Assembly (NCBI GenBank): GCA_018433835.1
Contig: JAHDQM010000022.1
Coordinates: 1 to 64,000, forward strand
Direction: 5' to 3'
DNA from: Methanoculleus sp.
GTDB lineage: Archaea > Halobacteriota > Methanomicrobia > Methanomicrobiales > Methanoculleaceae
DNA: 64,000 nt
Shown here: one piece after another, positions 42,202-50,732 of the stretch
Numbering within the stretch: the first letter of the stretch is position 1
Layout of the letters: every line of letters starts with the position of its first letter
Notes under the pieces: model-generated
Told to the model about the DNA's origin: nothing
The model's database searches: none
What the model saw: the letters and a program-made list of their open reading frames with translations, nothing else
Translations under genes and position numbers: made by a program

Positions 42202-42753
42202 ATGGCGAAAGTTGCACGTGAAATGGTGGAGAAGGCAGGAGTCGACGTCGAAAAACTCCTCGAACTGCTCGTCAAGAACGCATCGGCCGAACTGACGACG
42301 TATTACTACTACACCATTCTCCGCGTCAACCTGATCGGGCTTGAGGGAGAGGGGATAAAAGAGATCGCGGAGACGGCACGCATCGAGGATCGCAACCATT
42401 TCGAGGCGCTTGTTCCCCGCATTTATGAGTTGGGCGGGAAAATTCCCGAAAACATGGTGGATTTCCACGAGATGTCCGCCTGCAGGCCCGCACGGTTGCC
42501 GGAAGACCCGAGAAACATCACCGAGATGCTCACGGTGCTGGTGAACGCGGAGCGATGCGCCGTAAGAGGGTATACGGAGATCTGCAATCTGACTGCCGGC
42601 AAGGATCACCGTACCTACGACCTCTCGCTCTCGATCCTCAACGAGGAGATCGAGCACGAGTCATGGTTCTCCGAGTTTCTCGGAGAAGGGCCTTCAGGCC
42701 ATTTCCTGCGGAGAGGAGAGACGTCGCCTTTTGTTTCGAAGTTCCTCCGATAG
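42202..42753 (+). CDS. DPS-like ferritin-family protein
   Basis: This 183-aa four-helix protein has the iron-site residues typical of archaeal DPS-like proteins: ELTTYYYYTILR, IEDRNHFEALVPRIYELGG and NEEIEHESWFSEFLG, with E-x-x-H pairs. It oxidises and stores iron and protects against peroxide. A GAGGTG stretch precedes the ATG closely. It is followed by a clear T-run and then a ZIP metal transporter, consistent with metal homeostasis. Confidence 0.85.
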   Translation: MAKVAREMVEKAGVDVEKLLELLVKNASAELTTYYYYTILRVNLIGLEGEGIKEIAETARIEDRNHFEALVPRIYELGGKIPENMVDFHEMSACRPARLPEDPRNITEMLTVLVNAERCAVRGYTEICNLTAGKDHRTYDLSLSILNEEIEHESWFSEFLGEGPSGHFLRRGETSPFVSKFLR

Positions 42754-42772
42754 AGGAGGGCGTTCCCCCTTC

Positions 42773-42778
42773 TTTTTT
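42773..42778 (+). terminator. T-run terminator after the DPS-like gene
   Basis: A run of six T follows a GGAGGG/CCCCCT stretch about 20 bp after the stop codon. It fits an archaeal transcription end. Confidence 0.45.
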
Positions 42779-42860
42779 ACGATGAAGCGCTGTCGATCGC
42801 CCGGGTGCAAAATCCCATCGGACCGAACCGCAGGTCTGTGCGCCGCCCCGGAGTAACACG

Positions 42861-43673
42861 ATGCTCACCCACTTTGCCGGGTTAAATCCGGTTCACCAGG
42901 CGCTTCTTGCCGGGCTTTTCACCTGGGGACTGACCGCTCTCGGCGCAGGAGGCGTTTTCCTCTCGCGGGAGATGAACCGCCGGAGATTGGACGCCATGCT
43001 CGGGTTTGCAGCCGGTGTTATGATTGCTGCCAGTTTCTGGTCGCTCCTGTTACCTGCGCTCGAGCTCTCCGGATCGACCGGTCCGCAGGCCTGCATTCCG
43101 GCAGCTGTCGGGTTCCTCGCCGGGGGGGTGTTCCTGAGAGGCCTCGACACCCTGCTCCCGCATCTCCACCCGGGATATCCGCTCCGGGAGGCTGAAGGGC
43201 CGAGTTCGTCCCTCCGCAGGACAACGCTTCTCGTGATCGCCATCACGATGCACAATATCCCGGAAGGGCTTGCGGTCGGGGTAACGTTTGGAGCAGTCGC
43301 TACAGGCCTCCCCCACGAAACCCTGGGGGCGGCGATTGCTCTTACTGTCGGCATCGGCCTGCAGAACTTCCCCGAAGGCTTTGCCGTATCGGCCCCGCTC
43401 GCCGGGGAAGGGTATTCCCGGATCAGGAGCTTCTGGTACGGCCAGCTCTCTGCGGTTGTAGAACCCGTTGCTGCTGTTCTGGGGGCAGCCGTGGTATTTA
43501 TCGTACAACCGTTGCTCCCGTATGCCCTCGCCTTTGCTGCCGGTGCGATGATCTTCGTCGTCGGGGAAGAGGTGATCCCCGAATCGCAGAGGCATGGGAA
43601 TACGGATCTCGCCACGATGAGCCTGCTCGTCGGATTTGTAACGATGATGGTATTGGATGTCACGTTCAGCTGA
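42861..43673 (+). CDS. ZIP family metal transporter
   Basis: This 270-aa membrane protein has about eight helices and the two ZIP signature helices with HNIPEGLAVGVTFG and QNFPEGFAVSAPLAG, whose His, Asn and Glu line the metal path. ZIP proteins import zinc or other divalent metals (iron, manganese). Metal choice cannot be read from sequence. The DPS-like neighbour makes iron plausible. The stretch 43674-43938 holds no gene. Confidence 0.9.
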   Translation: MLTHFAGLNPVHQALLAGLFTWGLTALGAGGVFLSREMNRRRLDAMLGFAAGVMIAASFWSLLLPALELSGSTGPQACIPAAVGFLAGGVFLRGLDTLLPHLHPGYPLREAEGPSSSLRRTTLLVIAITMHNIPEGLAVGVTFGAVATGLPHETLGAAIALTVGIGLQNFPEGFAVSAPLAGEGYSRIRSFWYGQLSAVVEPVAAVLGAAVVFIVQPLLPYALAFAAGAMIFVVGEEVIPESQRHGNTDLATMSLLVGFVTMMVLDVTFS

Positions 43674-43938
43674 TCCATGCAGCCTGTCGCACCGGGCGCA
43701 TGATGGTGGACGCAAGTTAGACCCGGCCGGGGCAAAGGAGCGTCTTGGGTCGCTCGAACCGTGGCGAAGTGCGGCCGCTCCCGTGATCCCCGCCGTCCTG
43801 CAGAAATAGTGCCCAGGGCAACCGCCCGCCTCCTCCCCCACCGCAACCCCGCGCAAAGGTATTTTATGTATGACAACAGACTAAATGAGGTAAACGGGGC
43901 GTGAAAACGCAATCGATGCATCTTCCGTCTCCGTTCGG

Positions 43939-44023
43939 GCGAGGGTTGCCAAGCCAGGTCAAAGGCGCTAGGTTGAGGGCCTAGTCTCGTAGGAGTTCGT
44001 GAGTTCGAATCTCACCCCTCGCA
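43939..44023 (+). tRNA. tRNA-Leu (GAG)
   Basis: The acceptor stem GCGAGGG/CCCTCGC pairs fully with discriminator A at 44023. The anticodon GAG is at 43975-43977 in a CTAGG/CCTAG stem. The long variable arm typical of class II tRNAs explains the 85-nt length. A TATTTTATGTA promoter-like stretch lies about 80 bp upstream. Confidence 0.93.
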
Positions 44024-44065
44024 TCCGTTTTTCCGGAATTAGTTTCTTTACTTTCTCGATAACCG

Positions 44066-44594
44066 TTAAAGAGTTTCCAGCGTCCGCGCAATGCCGCCGG
44101 TCCAGGCCTCGATGTCGTCCCGGTTGCGGAAATCGCCCTCGGGAAGGAGCGCACGGCCGGCCGGCAGCTTCCGGATCAGCCGGTGCTGGAGTCCGAGCCT
44201 GCCCGGATCCAGCGCACCGGAAAAAACCCGGCGACCCCGGGGGCGGATGGTCTCCCGAAACTCGCCGATCTCTTTGGGCTCCAGTTCCGGGTCGTCCAAG
44301 CTCGTCCAGGCTCGTTCCCGGCTCGAGTTCGAGCGGGCCGCTGCTGAACAGCCACACCGGCCGCCCGGCGAGGACGGCACGGTTCCGCCGCACTAACTCC
44401 GCCGCCTCCTTCATCCAGTGCTCCATATACACGGCACTCCCGATCACGACGCCGTCGTATCCTTCGATGTCCGGGGCCGCGTCGACGCTCCGGGCCTCCG
44501 CCTTCACGCCGTGCTCCCGCAGTTTTTCGGCGATGAACTCCGCGATGCCTCTTGTAGACCCGTATCGACTTTTGTAGATAACGATAACGTTCAT
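44066..44594 (-). pseudogene. Flavodoxin (HemG-like) gene with a 10-bp tandem duplication frameshift
   Basis: From the ATG at 44594 the protein reads NVIVIYKSRYGSTRGIAEFI (FMN-phosphate loop) and YDGVVIGSAVYMEHW, typical of flavodoxins of the protoporphyrinogen oxidase type. At 44293-44312 the near-copies CGTCCAAGCT and CGTCCAGGCT lie in tandem. Removing one restores a single frame into DDPELEPKEIGEFRE and the end at 44066, about 172 aa. So the gene was recently intact or the duplication is an assembly error. Confidence 0.8.
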
Positions 44595-44745
44595 GTGCGC
44601 CCGCTCCTGGAGACACCCGAACCCCGTCGCCTCATAAGCATAACTGCTCGTTCGGGCCCCGGGCGATGCGACGGCTCTCCCGCGGTCTCGTATGCCCCTG
44701 GAGACGGGAGGAGAGAAAAGAGATAACCAGATCCTGTCCGGGAGC

Positions 44746-44937
44746 TTATGCCAACACTTCGTGACGCTGCCGGCAGCGTGCCTGCAGTTCGTCCCACTCT
44801 TCCGGGTGCTCTTCTGCCCACTCCAGGAGCGCATGGACTATCCTGCCCCGCGACTCGGGATCCCCCCGGTAATTTACCAGGATGCAATCAACCACCACTT
44901 CGATCTGTTCTTCCGGATGCTGGCTGTTTTCTGCCAT
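44746..44937 (-). CDS. Small acidic protein of unknown function (63 aa)
   Basis: The 63-aa product starts MAENSQHPEEQIEVVVDC and is acidic, with a helical segment HALLEWAEEHPEEWDELQAR. A strong GGAGGG ribosome binding site 7 nt before the ATG at 44937 supports expression. No known domain is recognised. The gaps on both sides (44595-44745 and 44971-45141) show no other gene. Confidence 0.62.
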   Translation of the reverse strand: MAENSQHPEEQIEVVVDCILVNYRGDPESRGRIVHALLEWAEEHPEEWDELQARCRQRHEVLA

Positions 44938-45141
44938 AGTGAGCCCTCCTGATACACCCCGGGTGCTCATACCGGGTGAAGATCCGACACCATATAATCC
45001 TGATCCTCCCCGGGCGGCGGCGCCCGGTGCTCTCTCCGCTGCCTGAGACGAGGCGCCTTACCCCGTTTTTTGCCGCCAGCCCGCTTCCGCCGCCGCCGCA
45101 GGTGTTATCGTGCCCCGGAGAGAACAGACACGGGAACGATC

Positions 45142-45822
45142 ATGAAACTCGGCGTGCTCTTCTCCGGCGGGAAAGACTCCACGTTCGCCTGCTGGAAGGC
45201 AATGCAGCAGGAAGAAGTGGTCTGCCTGATCACGGTCATCTCTCGGAACCCCGAGAGTTACATGTTCCACACCCCGAACATCCGCCTCGCCGCACTGCAG
45301 GCCGAGGCGGCAGGGCTCCCGCTCGTGGAGGTGGAGACGGCGGGGGAGAAGGAGGAAGAACTCCTGGACCTGAAGCGGGCTCTCCTCAGCGCTAAGGAAC
45401 GATTCGGGATCGAAGGAGTCGTCACCGGGGCGGTTCTCTCGGTCTACCAGGCAGCCAGGGTCCAGCGTGTCTGCCTTGAGTTGGGCCTCTGGTGCTTCAA
45501 CCCGCTCTGGAGCCCGGACCAGGAGGCCTACATGGAAGAGCTCATCGACGCGGGCTTTAAGATCGTCATCGTGGGCGTTTTCTCCAGCCCCTTCGACGCA
45601 TCCTGGCTCGGGAGGGAGATCGACCGCCGCACCCTCGACGAACTCCGGGAGATCGCCCGGAAATACCGGATCACCCTCACCGGCGAAGGGGGGGAGTTCG
45701 AGACGTTCGTCGTCGACGCCCCCTTCTTCTCCCGGCGGGTCGCGATCGAGGAAGCGTCACGAGACTACCGGAACTACAACGGCGTTCTCCGGATCGAGCG
45801 GGCGGGGCTGGTGGCAAAATGA
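45142..45822 (+). CDS. Diphthine-ammonia ligase family ATPase (Dph6-like)
   Basis: This 226-aa N-type ATP pyrophosphatase has the PP-loop SGGKDS at residues 8-13 and family stretches FHTPNIRLAALQAEA, FNPLWSPDQEAYMEELI and GEGGEFETFVVDAPFF. The last two are characteristic of the archaeal Dph6 family, which amidates diphthine on elongation factor 2. The frame opens upstream at 45070, but the ATG at 45142 gives the family N-terminus. It overlaps the next gene by 4 nt. Confidence 0.9.
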   Translation: MKLGVLFSGGKDSTFACWKAMQQEEVVCLITVISRNPESYMFHTPNIRLAALQAEAAGLPLVEVETAGEKEEELLDLKRALLSAKERFGIEGVVTGAVLSVYQAARVQRVCLELGLWCFNPLWSPDQEAYMEELIDAGFKIVIVGVFSSPFDASWLGREIDRRTLDELREIARKYRITLTGEGGEFETFVVDAPFFSRRVAIEEASRDYRNYNGVLRIERAGLVAK

Positions 45823-46385
45823 TCCTCGTCGTCGACCTCTGCTACCGGGACGGCTCGCTCTCCCGGGACGAGTTCGTCGGGCCGGTCGAACGGTTTCTCC
45901 GCAAGACCGGAGCGCCGTTTTGCACCCGCCACTACACCGCCGTCGGCGCACCGGAGGTCGAGGCCGCGGACGCGGTGATCCTCTGCGGGACGGCGCTCCT
46001 GGACACCGGGTTTGCCGAGCACCCGGAGCGGTTCCGGTGGCTTCTTGCATTCGAGCGCCCGGTGCTCGGCATATCTTCCGGCATGCGGGCCCTCGCGGCA
46101 GCCTTCGGCGCCGCCGCCGAACCGTGCTGCGAGATCGGCATGACCGACGTGGAAGTGCTCGCGCCCGATCCGCTCTTTGCCGGGGAGGAAGGTTTTCTCG
46201 CGTACGAGTTGCACGAATACGCCGTGCAGGTGCCTGATACGTTCATACCTCTCGCCGCCTCCGACCGGTGCGTCCAGGCGATCCGGTACCGCTCGCTCCC
46301 TCTCTACGGCCTTCTCTTCCACCCTGAGGCCAGGAACGAGTGGATAATCGAACGGTTCCTCGGGCTGGCAAAGGCCGCTCAGTAA
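45819..46385 (+). CDS. Class I glutamine amidotransferase-like protein lacking the nucleophilic Cys
   Basis: The 188-aa protein has the GATase1 fold pattern: DAVILCGTALLD, then FERPVLGISSGMRALAAAFG, and YGLLFHPEARN at the His-Glu end. In active enzymes the elbow is G-I/V-C-x-G; here it reads G-I-S-S-G (Ser86), so glutaminase activity is doubtful. Translational coupling to the Dph6-like gene hints at a joint role. It could act as a regulatory subunit or have another reaction. Confidence 0.72.
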   Translation: MILVVDLCYRDGSLSRDEFVGPVERFLRKTGAPFCTRHYTAVGAPEVEAADAVILCGTALLDTGFAEHPERFRWLLAFERPVLGISSGMRALAAAFGAAAEPCCEIGMTDVEVLAPDPLFAGEEGFLAYELHEYAVQVPDTFIPLAASDRCVQAIRYRSLPLYGLLFHPEARNEWIIERFLGLAKAAQ

Positions 46386-46506
46386 CACTTATCCCCGGAC
46401 CCCGGGTAAAGGGTAGCGATGCACCGGGGCGTATCCCGGCGCACCTCGCACGGGGATGAAGCCCACGTTACCCAGTACCCGGACCCTGCCGGCGGGGGTG
46501 TAAGGG

Positions 46507-48405
46507 GTGCCCGACCCGCTCAGGCTGCTCGTCATCACCGGGAGCCCGGGCGACGCCGCCCTGGTCGGAGAGGCCCTTCGAAAGGCCGCGCTCCCGGCCG
46601 AGACGGTCTCGTACCGGCAGATTGCCGAATGCCTCGACGCTCTCCGGCGCGAGCCGTTCGACCTCGTCCTGCTCGACCCCGGCCTGGAGCCCGGGGTAGC
46701 GGCGCGGGTGAGGAGCGATGCCCCCGGCATTCCGGTCGTCCTCCTGGTCTCGCGCGACGGCCTCGATGCGGCGGTCCGGGCACTCTGGCGCGGTGCGGAC
46801 GACTACCTGGTCCGCGAGCGGCTCACCCCCGAACTCCTGGTCTGCACCGTCCGGCACGCCCTCGCGCTGAAGCGTGCTGAGACGGTACTCGGCAGAGTGG
46901 ATCGCCTGTGGTGCGAGATCGGCAGGAGCCTGCACGAGGGAGTTCTGGTGGTCGACACGGGAGGCACCATCCTCTTTGCCAGCGCACGGATGGCGGAGAT
47001 CCTCGGCTACGCCGTCGGCCGGATGCAGGGCGCCTCCTTCCTCTCCTTCGTCGATCAGGGCGACGTCCCGCTGGCGAAGGCGCTGATCGAGCGGGCCGGG
47101 AGGGAGCGGGCGGAGGCCGGGCTCCGGCTCCGGCGTTCCGACGGAGCGGCGATTGACGCCAGAATCGCCGCCTCCCCCGTCACCGGCGTGAACCCCGGGT
47201 ATCCGGGCGTGGCCGTCGGTGTTGCGGACGTCACCGGACAGAGACTCGCCGAGGAGAAGGCCCGGCGCAGGAACGCCCAGCTCTACGTCATCAACCAGGT
47301 GGTCAGGACCGCCACGTCGTCGGCGGACATGGACGAACTGCTGGCGGGCGTGCTCGAGAGGACCCTCGAACTCCTCGATTTCGAGGGGGGCAGCGTATAC
47401 CTGATCAACACCGGTCGGTCCAGGGCCGAACTGGTTACCGAGATCGGCCTTCCCGAAGGATTCTCGTTCCGGCGGCGGATCGTCGACCTGAACGCGCCGC
47501 CGTACGACGCGGTCCTCGGGCGGGGTACGGCGCACTTCGTGGAGGACTACCTGCGTGCCTACCCGCAGGATGCCTGCGCAGGAATCCAGGCGTTTGCGAG
47601 CATCCCCATCATCGCCGGGAAGCGGGTCACCGGCGCCGTCAACCTGGTCAGCCGGAGCGTGCACGTCTTCTCGCCCGACGAGCGGGAACTGCTCGCTTCC
47701 ATCGGCCGGGAGATCGGGAGCGCCGTCGAGCGGATGCGGCTCCACGAGCACGCGAACTTCTACCTGGACCTCATGACGCACGACATCAACAACGCAAACA
47801 CCGTCGCCATCGGCTACGCAACGCTCCTTGCCGAGACGCTCTCCGGGCCGGAGAGGGACATTGCCGGGAAGCTCGCGGCCGCCGTCAGGCAGAGCGCCGA
47901 GATCATCGGGAACGTCTCGACGATACGGCGGATAATGGAAGAGATCCCGGCACTCGGGCCGGTGAACCTCGACCACGTCGCAAAAAGCGTCATTTACTTC
48001 TTCCCTGACGCCGATATCCGCTACACCCCGCAGGACAGGTGGGTCACTGCCGACGACCTCCTCTCGGCGGTCTTCATAAATCTCATTGGGAACGCCGTCA
48101 AGTTCGGCGGTCCCGGCGTCTCGGTCAGTATCACCTCCCGGGAGGAAGGCGGGACTGCTCTGGTCTCGATCGAGGATACCGGTCCCGGGATACCGGACGC
48201 CGAGAAACACCTGGTCTTTGAAAAGTTCAGAAAAGGTGGGAGAAAGAGCGGGAAAGGGCTCGGTCTCCACATCACCCGCACCCTGGTCGAGCGCTACGGC
48301 GGCCGGATATGGGTCGAGGACCGGGTGCCGGGGCATCCCAAACGCGGCGCTGCTTTCCGGTTCACGCTCCCGGCATGCCCGCCCGTCACCGGCCGTAGCG
48401 GTTGA
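46507..48405 (+). CDS. Hybrid sensor histidine kinase (REC-like, PAS, GAF, kinase)
   Basis: This 632-aa cytosolic protein has an N-terminal receiver-like domain (about 1-120, with FDLVLLDPG holding the Asp), a PAS domain (about 145-245), a GAF domain (about 270-415) and a kinase core. The H-box is LMTHDINNAN with His425. ATPase boxes follow: NLIGNAVKFGG (N), IEDTGPGIPD (G1) and GKGLGLHI (G2). The GTG at 46507 is the most likely start. No response regulator gene is adjacent. The input is unknown. Confidence 0.87.
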   Translation: MPDPLRLLVITGSPGDAALVGEALRKAALPAETVSYRQIAECLDALRREPFDLVLLDPGLEPGVAARVRSDAPGIPVVLLVSRDGLDAAVRALWRGADDYLVRERLTPELLVCTVRHALALKRAETVLGRVDRLWCEIGRSLHEGVLVVDTGGTILFASARMAEILGYAVGRMQGASFLSFVDQGDVPLAKALIERAGRERAEAGLRLRRSDGAAIDARIAASPVTGVNPGYPGVAVGVADVTGQRLAEEKARRRNAQLYVINQVVRTATSSADMDELLAGVLERTLELLDFEGGSVYLINTGRSRAELVTEIGLPEGFSFRRRIVDLNAPPYDAVLGRGTAHFVEDYLRAYPQDACAGIQAFASIPIIAGKRVTGAVNLVSRSVHVFSPDERELLASIGREIGSAVERMRLHEHANFYLDLMTHDINNANTVAIGYATLLAETLSGPERDIAGKLAAAVRQSAEIIGNVSTIRRIMEEIPALGPVNLDHVAKSVIYFFPDADIRYTPQDRWVTADDLLSAVFINLIGNAVKFGGPGVSVSITSREEGGTALVSIEDTGPGIPDAEKHLVFEKFRKGGRKSGKGLGLHITRTLVERYGGRIWVEDRVPGHPKRGAAFRFTLPACPPVTGRSG

Positions 48406-49612
48406 TCGTGTTGATCAGGGCTGCAAATCCTTCCATCTCTTTTTCGAGCACTTCCGTCCTGGTCATGCCCATGCTCATCTCCGCATCGGCCGTCAGCATC
48501 TCGGGGCCGCGCACCACCTCGCGGTCGACGCCGTCGGCGGAGAGGATCGATCCCGCCTCGGCGTCGTGGACGAACGCCCGGCCGGGGAGGATCACGACGT
48601 CCTCGAGTTTCGACAGGTTCACCCCGGCGAGGTCGTCGGCGGTGATGAGGCAGGCGATCTCCTTTTTGACCGCAACAACCCTCGAGGTCGAGCCCCGGAT
48701 CGAGAGGATCCGCCGGATGAAGGGGGCCGCGACGCTCCCGGTGATCACCGTCGCACGCTTACGGACCCGTGGGAGTTTCTTCAAGAGGTCGGGCTCGTGG
48801 AGGATGGCGAACGGCGACCCGATCGAGGGGTCGCCGAGCGGGGTCCCGCTGATCTTCATCGAGAACCGCTCGTTCAAGTCGGTGACGATATCGCGGAACT
48901 CGTCGACGGTGTGGACCTGCTGCCCCTCGATGAGGGGAGCGTTGCCGAGGATGAGCCCCTGGTCGGTCCTGTTCGCAAACCGCATCAGGATCAGCCCTTT
49001 TGCGCCCCGCTCCTCGAGCCACGCGCAGGTCTCTTCGAGGATTTCGCCGTCGTTGACGCCGGGAATAACGACTGCTGCGGCGTAGACGTCGATTGCACCG
49101 CAGAGCCGGTCGAGGACCGCGAGCGAGGCTTCCGGCGTCGGGTCGTGCATCCACTGCCGCCGCAGATCGGGGTCGGCGGCGAAGACGGTGTAGGAGACCT
49201 CCGAGAGGCCGTTCTCGATGAGGTGGTCGGCTATGCCCGGGTCGTCGAATCCCTTGCCGCTGGTGTAGCCGATATGGAGCGGCACCTCCATGCTGCCGAG
49301 CAGTTCGACGAGGTCGCCGAACTCCGGGTAGCAGCTCGGGTCCCCGCCGCCGCTGATGGTGATCCGGTCGACGTCGTCGCTCATCATCTGGAGGTTTGCC
49401 AGCGTCTCGTCGGCGACGGTCCGGAGGTCCTTGAACCCCGAGTACCCCTCACGAACGCCCCGGGTGCAGTAGTCGCAGCCAATTTGAAAGGGGAGGCAGT
49501 ACCTGCAGCCGAACGAGGTCTCCCCCTTGACGTGTTTGAAGTAGCAGTACGAGCAGAATCCCCGGCAGTCGAGGCCGGGCCGGCCTCCGAGATCGACGGT
49601 GAGGTGCGACAT
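48386..49612 (-). CDS. mmp10: Methanogenesis marker protein 10 (Mmp10), McrA arginine methyltransferase
   Basis: This 408-aa radical SAM protein has CRGFCSYC (cysteines 16, 20 and 23) for the cluster and an extra Cys-rich segment FGCRYCLPFQIGCDYC. It is the enzyme that C-methylates a specific arginine in the alpha subunit of methyl-coenzyme M reductase. The ATG at 49612 gives the family N-terminus MSHLTVDLGGRPG. Its presence marks the organism as a methanogen or relative. Its 3' end overlaps the histidine kinase gene by 20 bp, in opposite orientation. Confidence 0.93.
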   Translation of the reverse strand: MSHLTVDLGGRPGLDCRGFCSYCYFKHVKGETSFGCRYCLPFQIGCDYCTRGVREGYSGFKDLRTVADETLANLQMMSDDVDRITISGGGDPSCYPEFGDLVELLGSMEVPLHIGYTSGKGFDDPGIADHLIENGLSEVSYTVFAADPDLRRQWMHDPTPEASLAVLDRLCGAIDVYAAAVVIPGVNDGEILEETCAWLEERGAKGLILMRFANRTDQGLILGNAPLIEGQQVHTVDEFRDIVTDLNERFSMKISGTPLGDPSIGSPFAILHEPDLLKKLPRVRKRATVITGSVAAPFIRRILSIRGSTSRVVAVKKEIACLITADDLAGVNLSKLEDVVILPGRAFVHDAEAGSILSADGVDREVVRGPEMLTADAEMSMGMTRTEVLEKEMEGFAALINTINRYGR

Positions 49613-49734
49613 CCTGCTGGTACTTCTGCGCTCCTTTGTTATGAACGTTGCAGACCCGGCCTCCAACTGTCCGTTCCGGCCGTGGCACCGTGCACCTTTA
49701 TGCTCCGGCGGGGCGAGGTAGCGGGAGGTGAATC

Positions 49735-50007
49735 ATGCGGACGAGCCACCGGCTGCTGCTCCGGTTCTATCACGACCCCGGCTACGACTTCTCCCGGGTC
49801 GAGGTCGAGTACGTCGACAGGGGAGCACCCGGCGACTGCTCGACGGTGCAGGGCGACCGGGTCCTCGCGCTCGACGCCCAGTACCTGGAGGTTGACGCCG
49901 GGACCCACGTCGCCTGTATTCCCTACCATCGGGTCAGAAGGATACTGTATGACGGGGAGACCATGTGGCGGCACGGTGATCGAGCGGGAGATGTCGGGGA
50001 GGAGTGA
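49735..50007 (+). CDS. DUF504 (UPF0248) family protein
   Basis: The 90-aa protein has the DUF504 pattern VEYVDRGAPGDCSTVQGDRV followed by the IPYHRVRRILYDGETMW end. The family is archaeal and found near RNA-related genes; a role in RNA 3'-end or cyclic-phosphate chemistry has been suggested but is not shown. A GGAGGTG stretch precedes the ATG. It is followed by tRNA-Thr. Confidence 0.8.
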   Translation: MRTSHRLLLRFYHDPGYDFSRVEVEYVDRGAPGDCSTVQGDRVLALDAQYLEVDAGTHVACIPYHRVRRILYDGETMWRHGDRAGDVGEE

Positions 50008-50058
50008 GGGGAGTCGGCGCCATCTTTTTTACCGCAGACAGCCCACGATATAAGGTAT

Positions 50059-50131
50059 GCCCCAGTGGCTTAGCTGGCAGAGCGGCTGACTTGTAATCAG
50101 CAGGTCCCGAGTTCAAATCTCGGCTGGGGCT
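50059..50131 (+). tRNA. tRNA-Thr (TGT)
   Basis: The acceptor stem GCCCCAG/CTGGGGC pairs fully, with discriminator T at 50131. The anticodon TGT is at 50092-50094 in a CTGAC-type stem/loop (CTTGTAA), and the T-arm GTTCAAATC is intact. There is no intron. Confidence 0.92.
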
Positions 50132-50288
50132 TTCGTCATTTTGGTTCAAACCCTTTGGGCTTCGTTTAATTCCATGCTGTGTTCAGCATCCCATAATTAC
50201 TCCGCTGTCCCGGAAGGATTCCTTGCCGGTCGTACCGGATACCGGCGGGACTGCCCGCCGGGCACCCCGTCCCGGCATAAAACTATAT

Positions 50289-50306
50289 TATTCTCCCGGG
50301 AGAATA
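50289..50306. promoter_or_regulatory. Perfect 18-bp palindrome downstream of a TATA box
   Basis: TATTCTCCCGGGAGAATA is exactly self-complementary. It starts right after an ACTATATT box (about 50282-50289) and lies 23-36 bp before the proposed translation start, where a repressor dimer could block transcription. No regulator is identified. Confidence 0.6.
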
Positions 50307-50341
50307 TCCGGCCGGAACACCACTCGAACGGAGGAGTCGCC

Positions 50342-50683
50342 ACGAAGATCAGGGTCGCCCGCTGTTTTGCAGAAGAGAGCGCCGATACACCTGCGGTCCT
50401 GGAGGTCGAAGTGGACCAGGGAGCCGTCCCTTCCGCAGACGAGATCCTGACGTTCGCCTCCATCCACGGCGACTTCGTCTGCATCTCCGACCGCATCTTC
50501 CGCCGGTTCGAGATCGTCCTCCCCCCGGAGAGCCGCCTCGAGGTCCTCAAAGACGCGCTTCTCGAGGTCATACGCCTCGAGCCTGAAGACTCGGAGGGGC
50601 TCAACCCCTACGAGGTCGAGGACTTCATCGACGCGCTCGAACGGACGCGGCAGAAGGTGCTCGGCGAGGACGACAGGCCCTGA
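50342..50683 (+). CDS. Conserved-looking unknown protein (113 aa), probable non-AUG (ACG) start
   Basis: The frame encodes a soluble alpha/beta domain with TPAVLEVEVDQGAVPSADEI, FRRFEIVLPPESRLEVLKDA and an acidic helix FIDALERTRQKVLGEDD. No family is recognised. Upstream, a TATA box, an 18-bp palindrome and a GGAGG ribosome binding site (50330-50334) lead to ACG at 50342 with a 7-nt spacing. No ATG, GTG or TTG exists between the promoter and that codon. An ATG at 50174, upstream of the promoter, is the alternative. Confidence 0.55.
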   Translation, partial: TKIRVARCFAEESADTPAVLEVEVDQGAVPSADEILTFASIHGDFVCISDRIFRRFEIVLPPESRLEVLKDALLEVIRLEPEDSEGLNPYEVEDFIDALERTRQKVLGEDDRP

Positions 50684-50732
50684 TGCCCCTCCGGTTCGTT
50701 CACCTTTTTTGCCCGGGACCGCGAACCCATAA

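Noticed and set aside
43674..43938. Frames between the ZIP gene and tRNA-Leu
   Set aside because: They are antisense extensions over the ZIP gene with no domain or start signal.
44091..44577. + strand frames over the flavodoxin gene as an explanation for the frame break
   Set aside because: The minus-strand flavodoxin motifs and the 10-bp duplication explain the break fully; the + frames have no motif.
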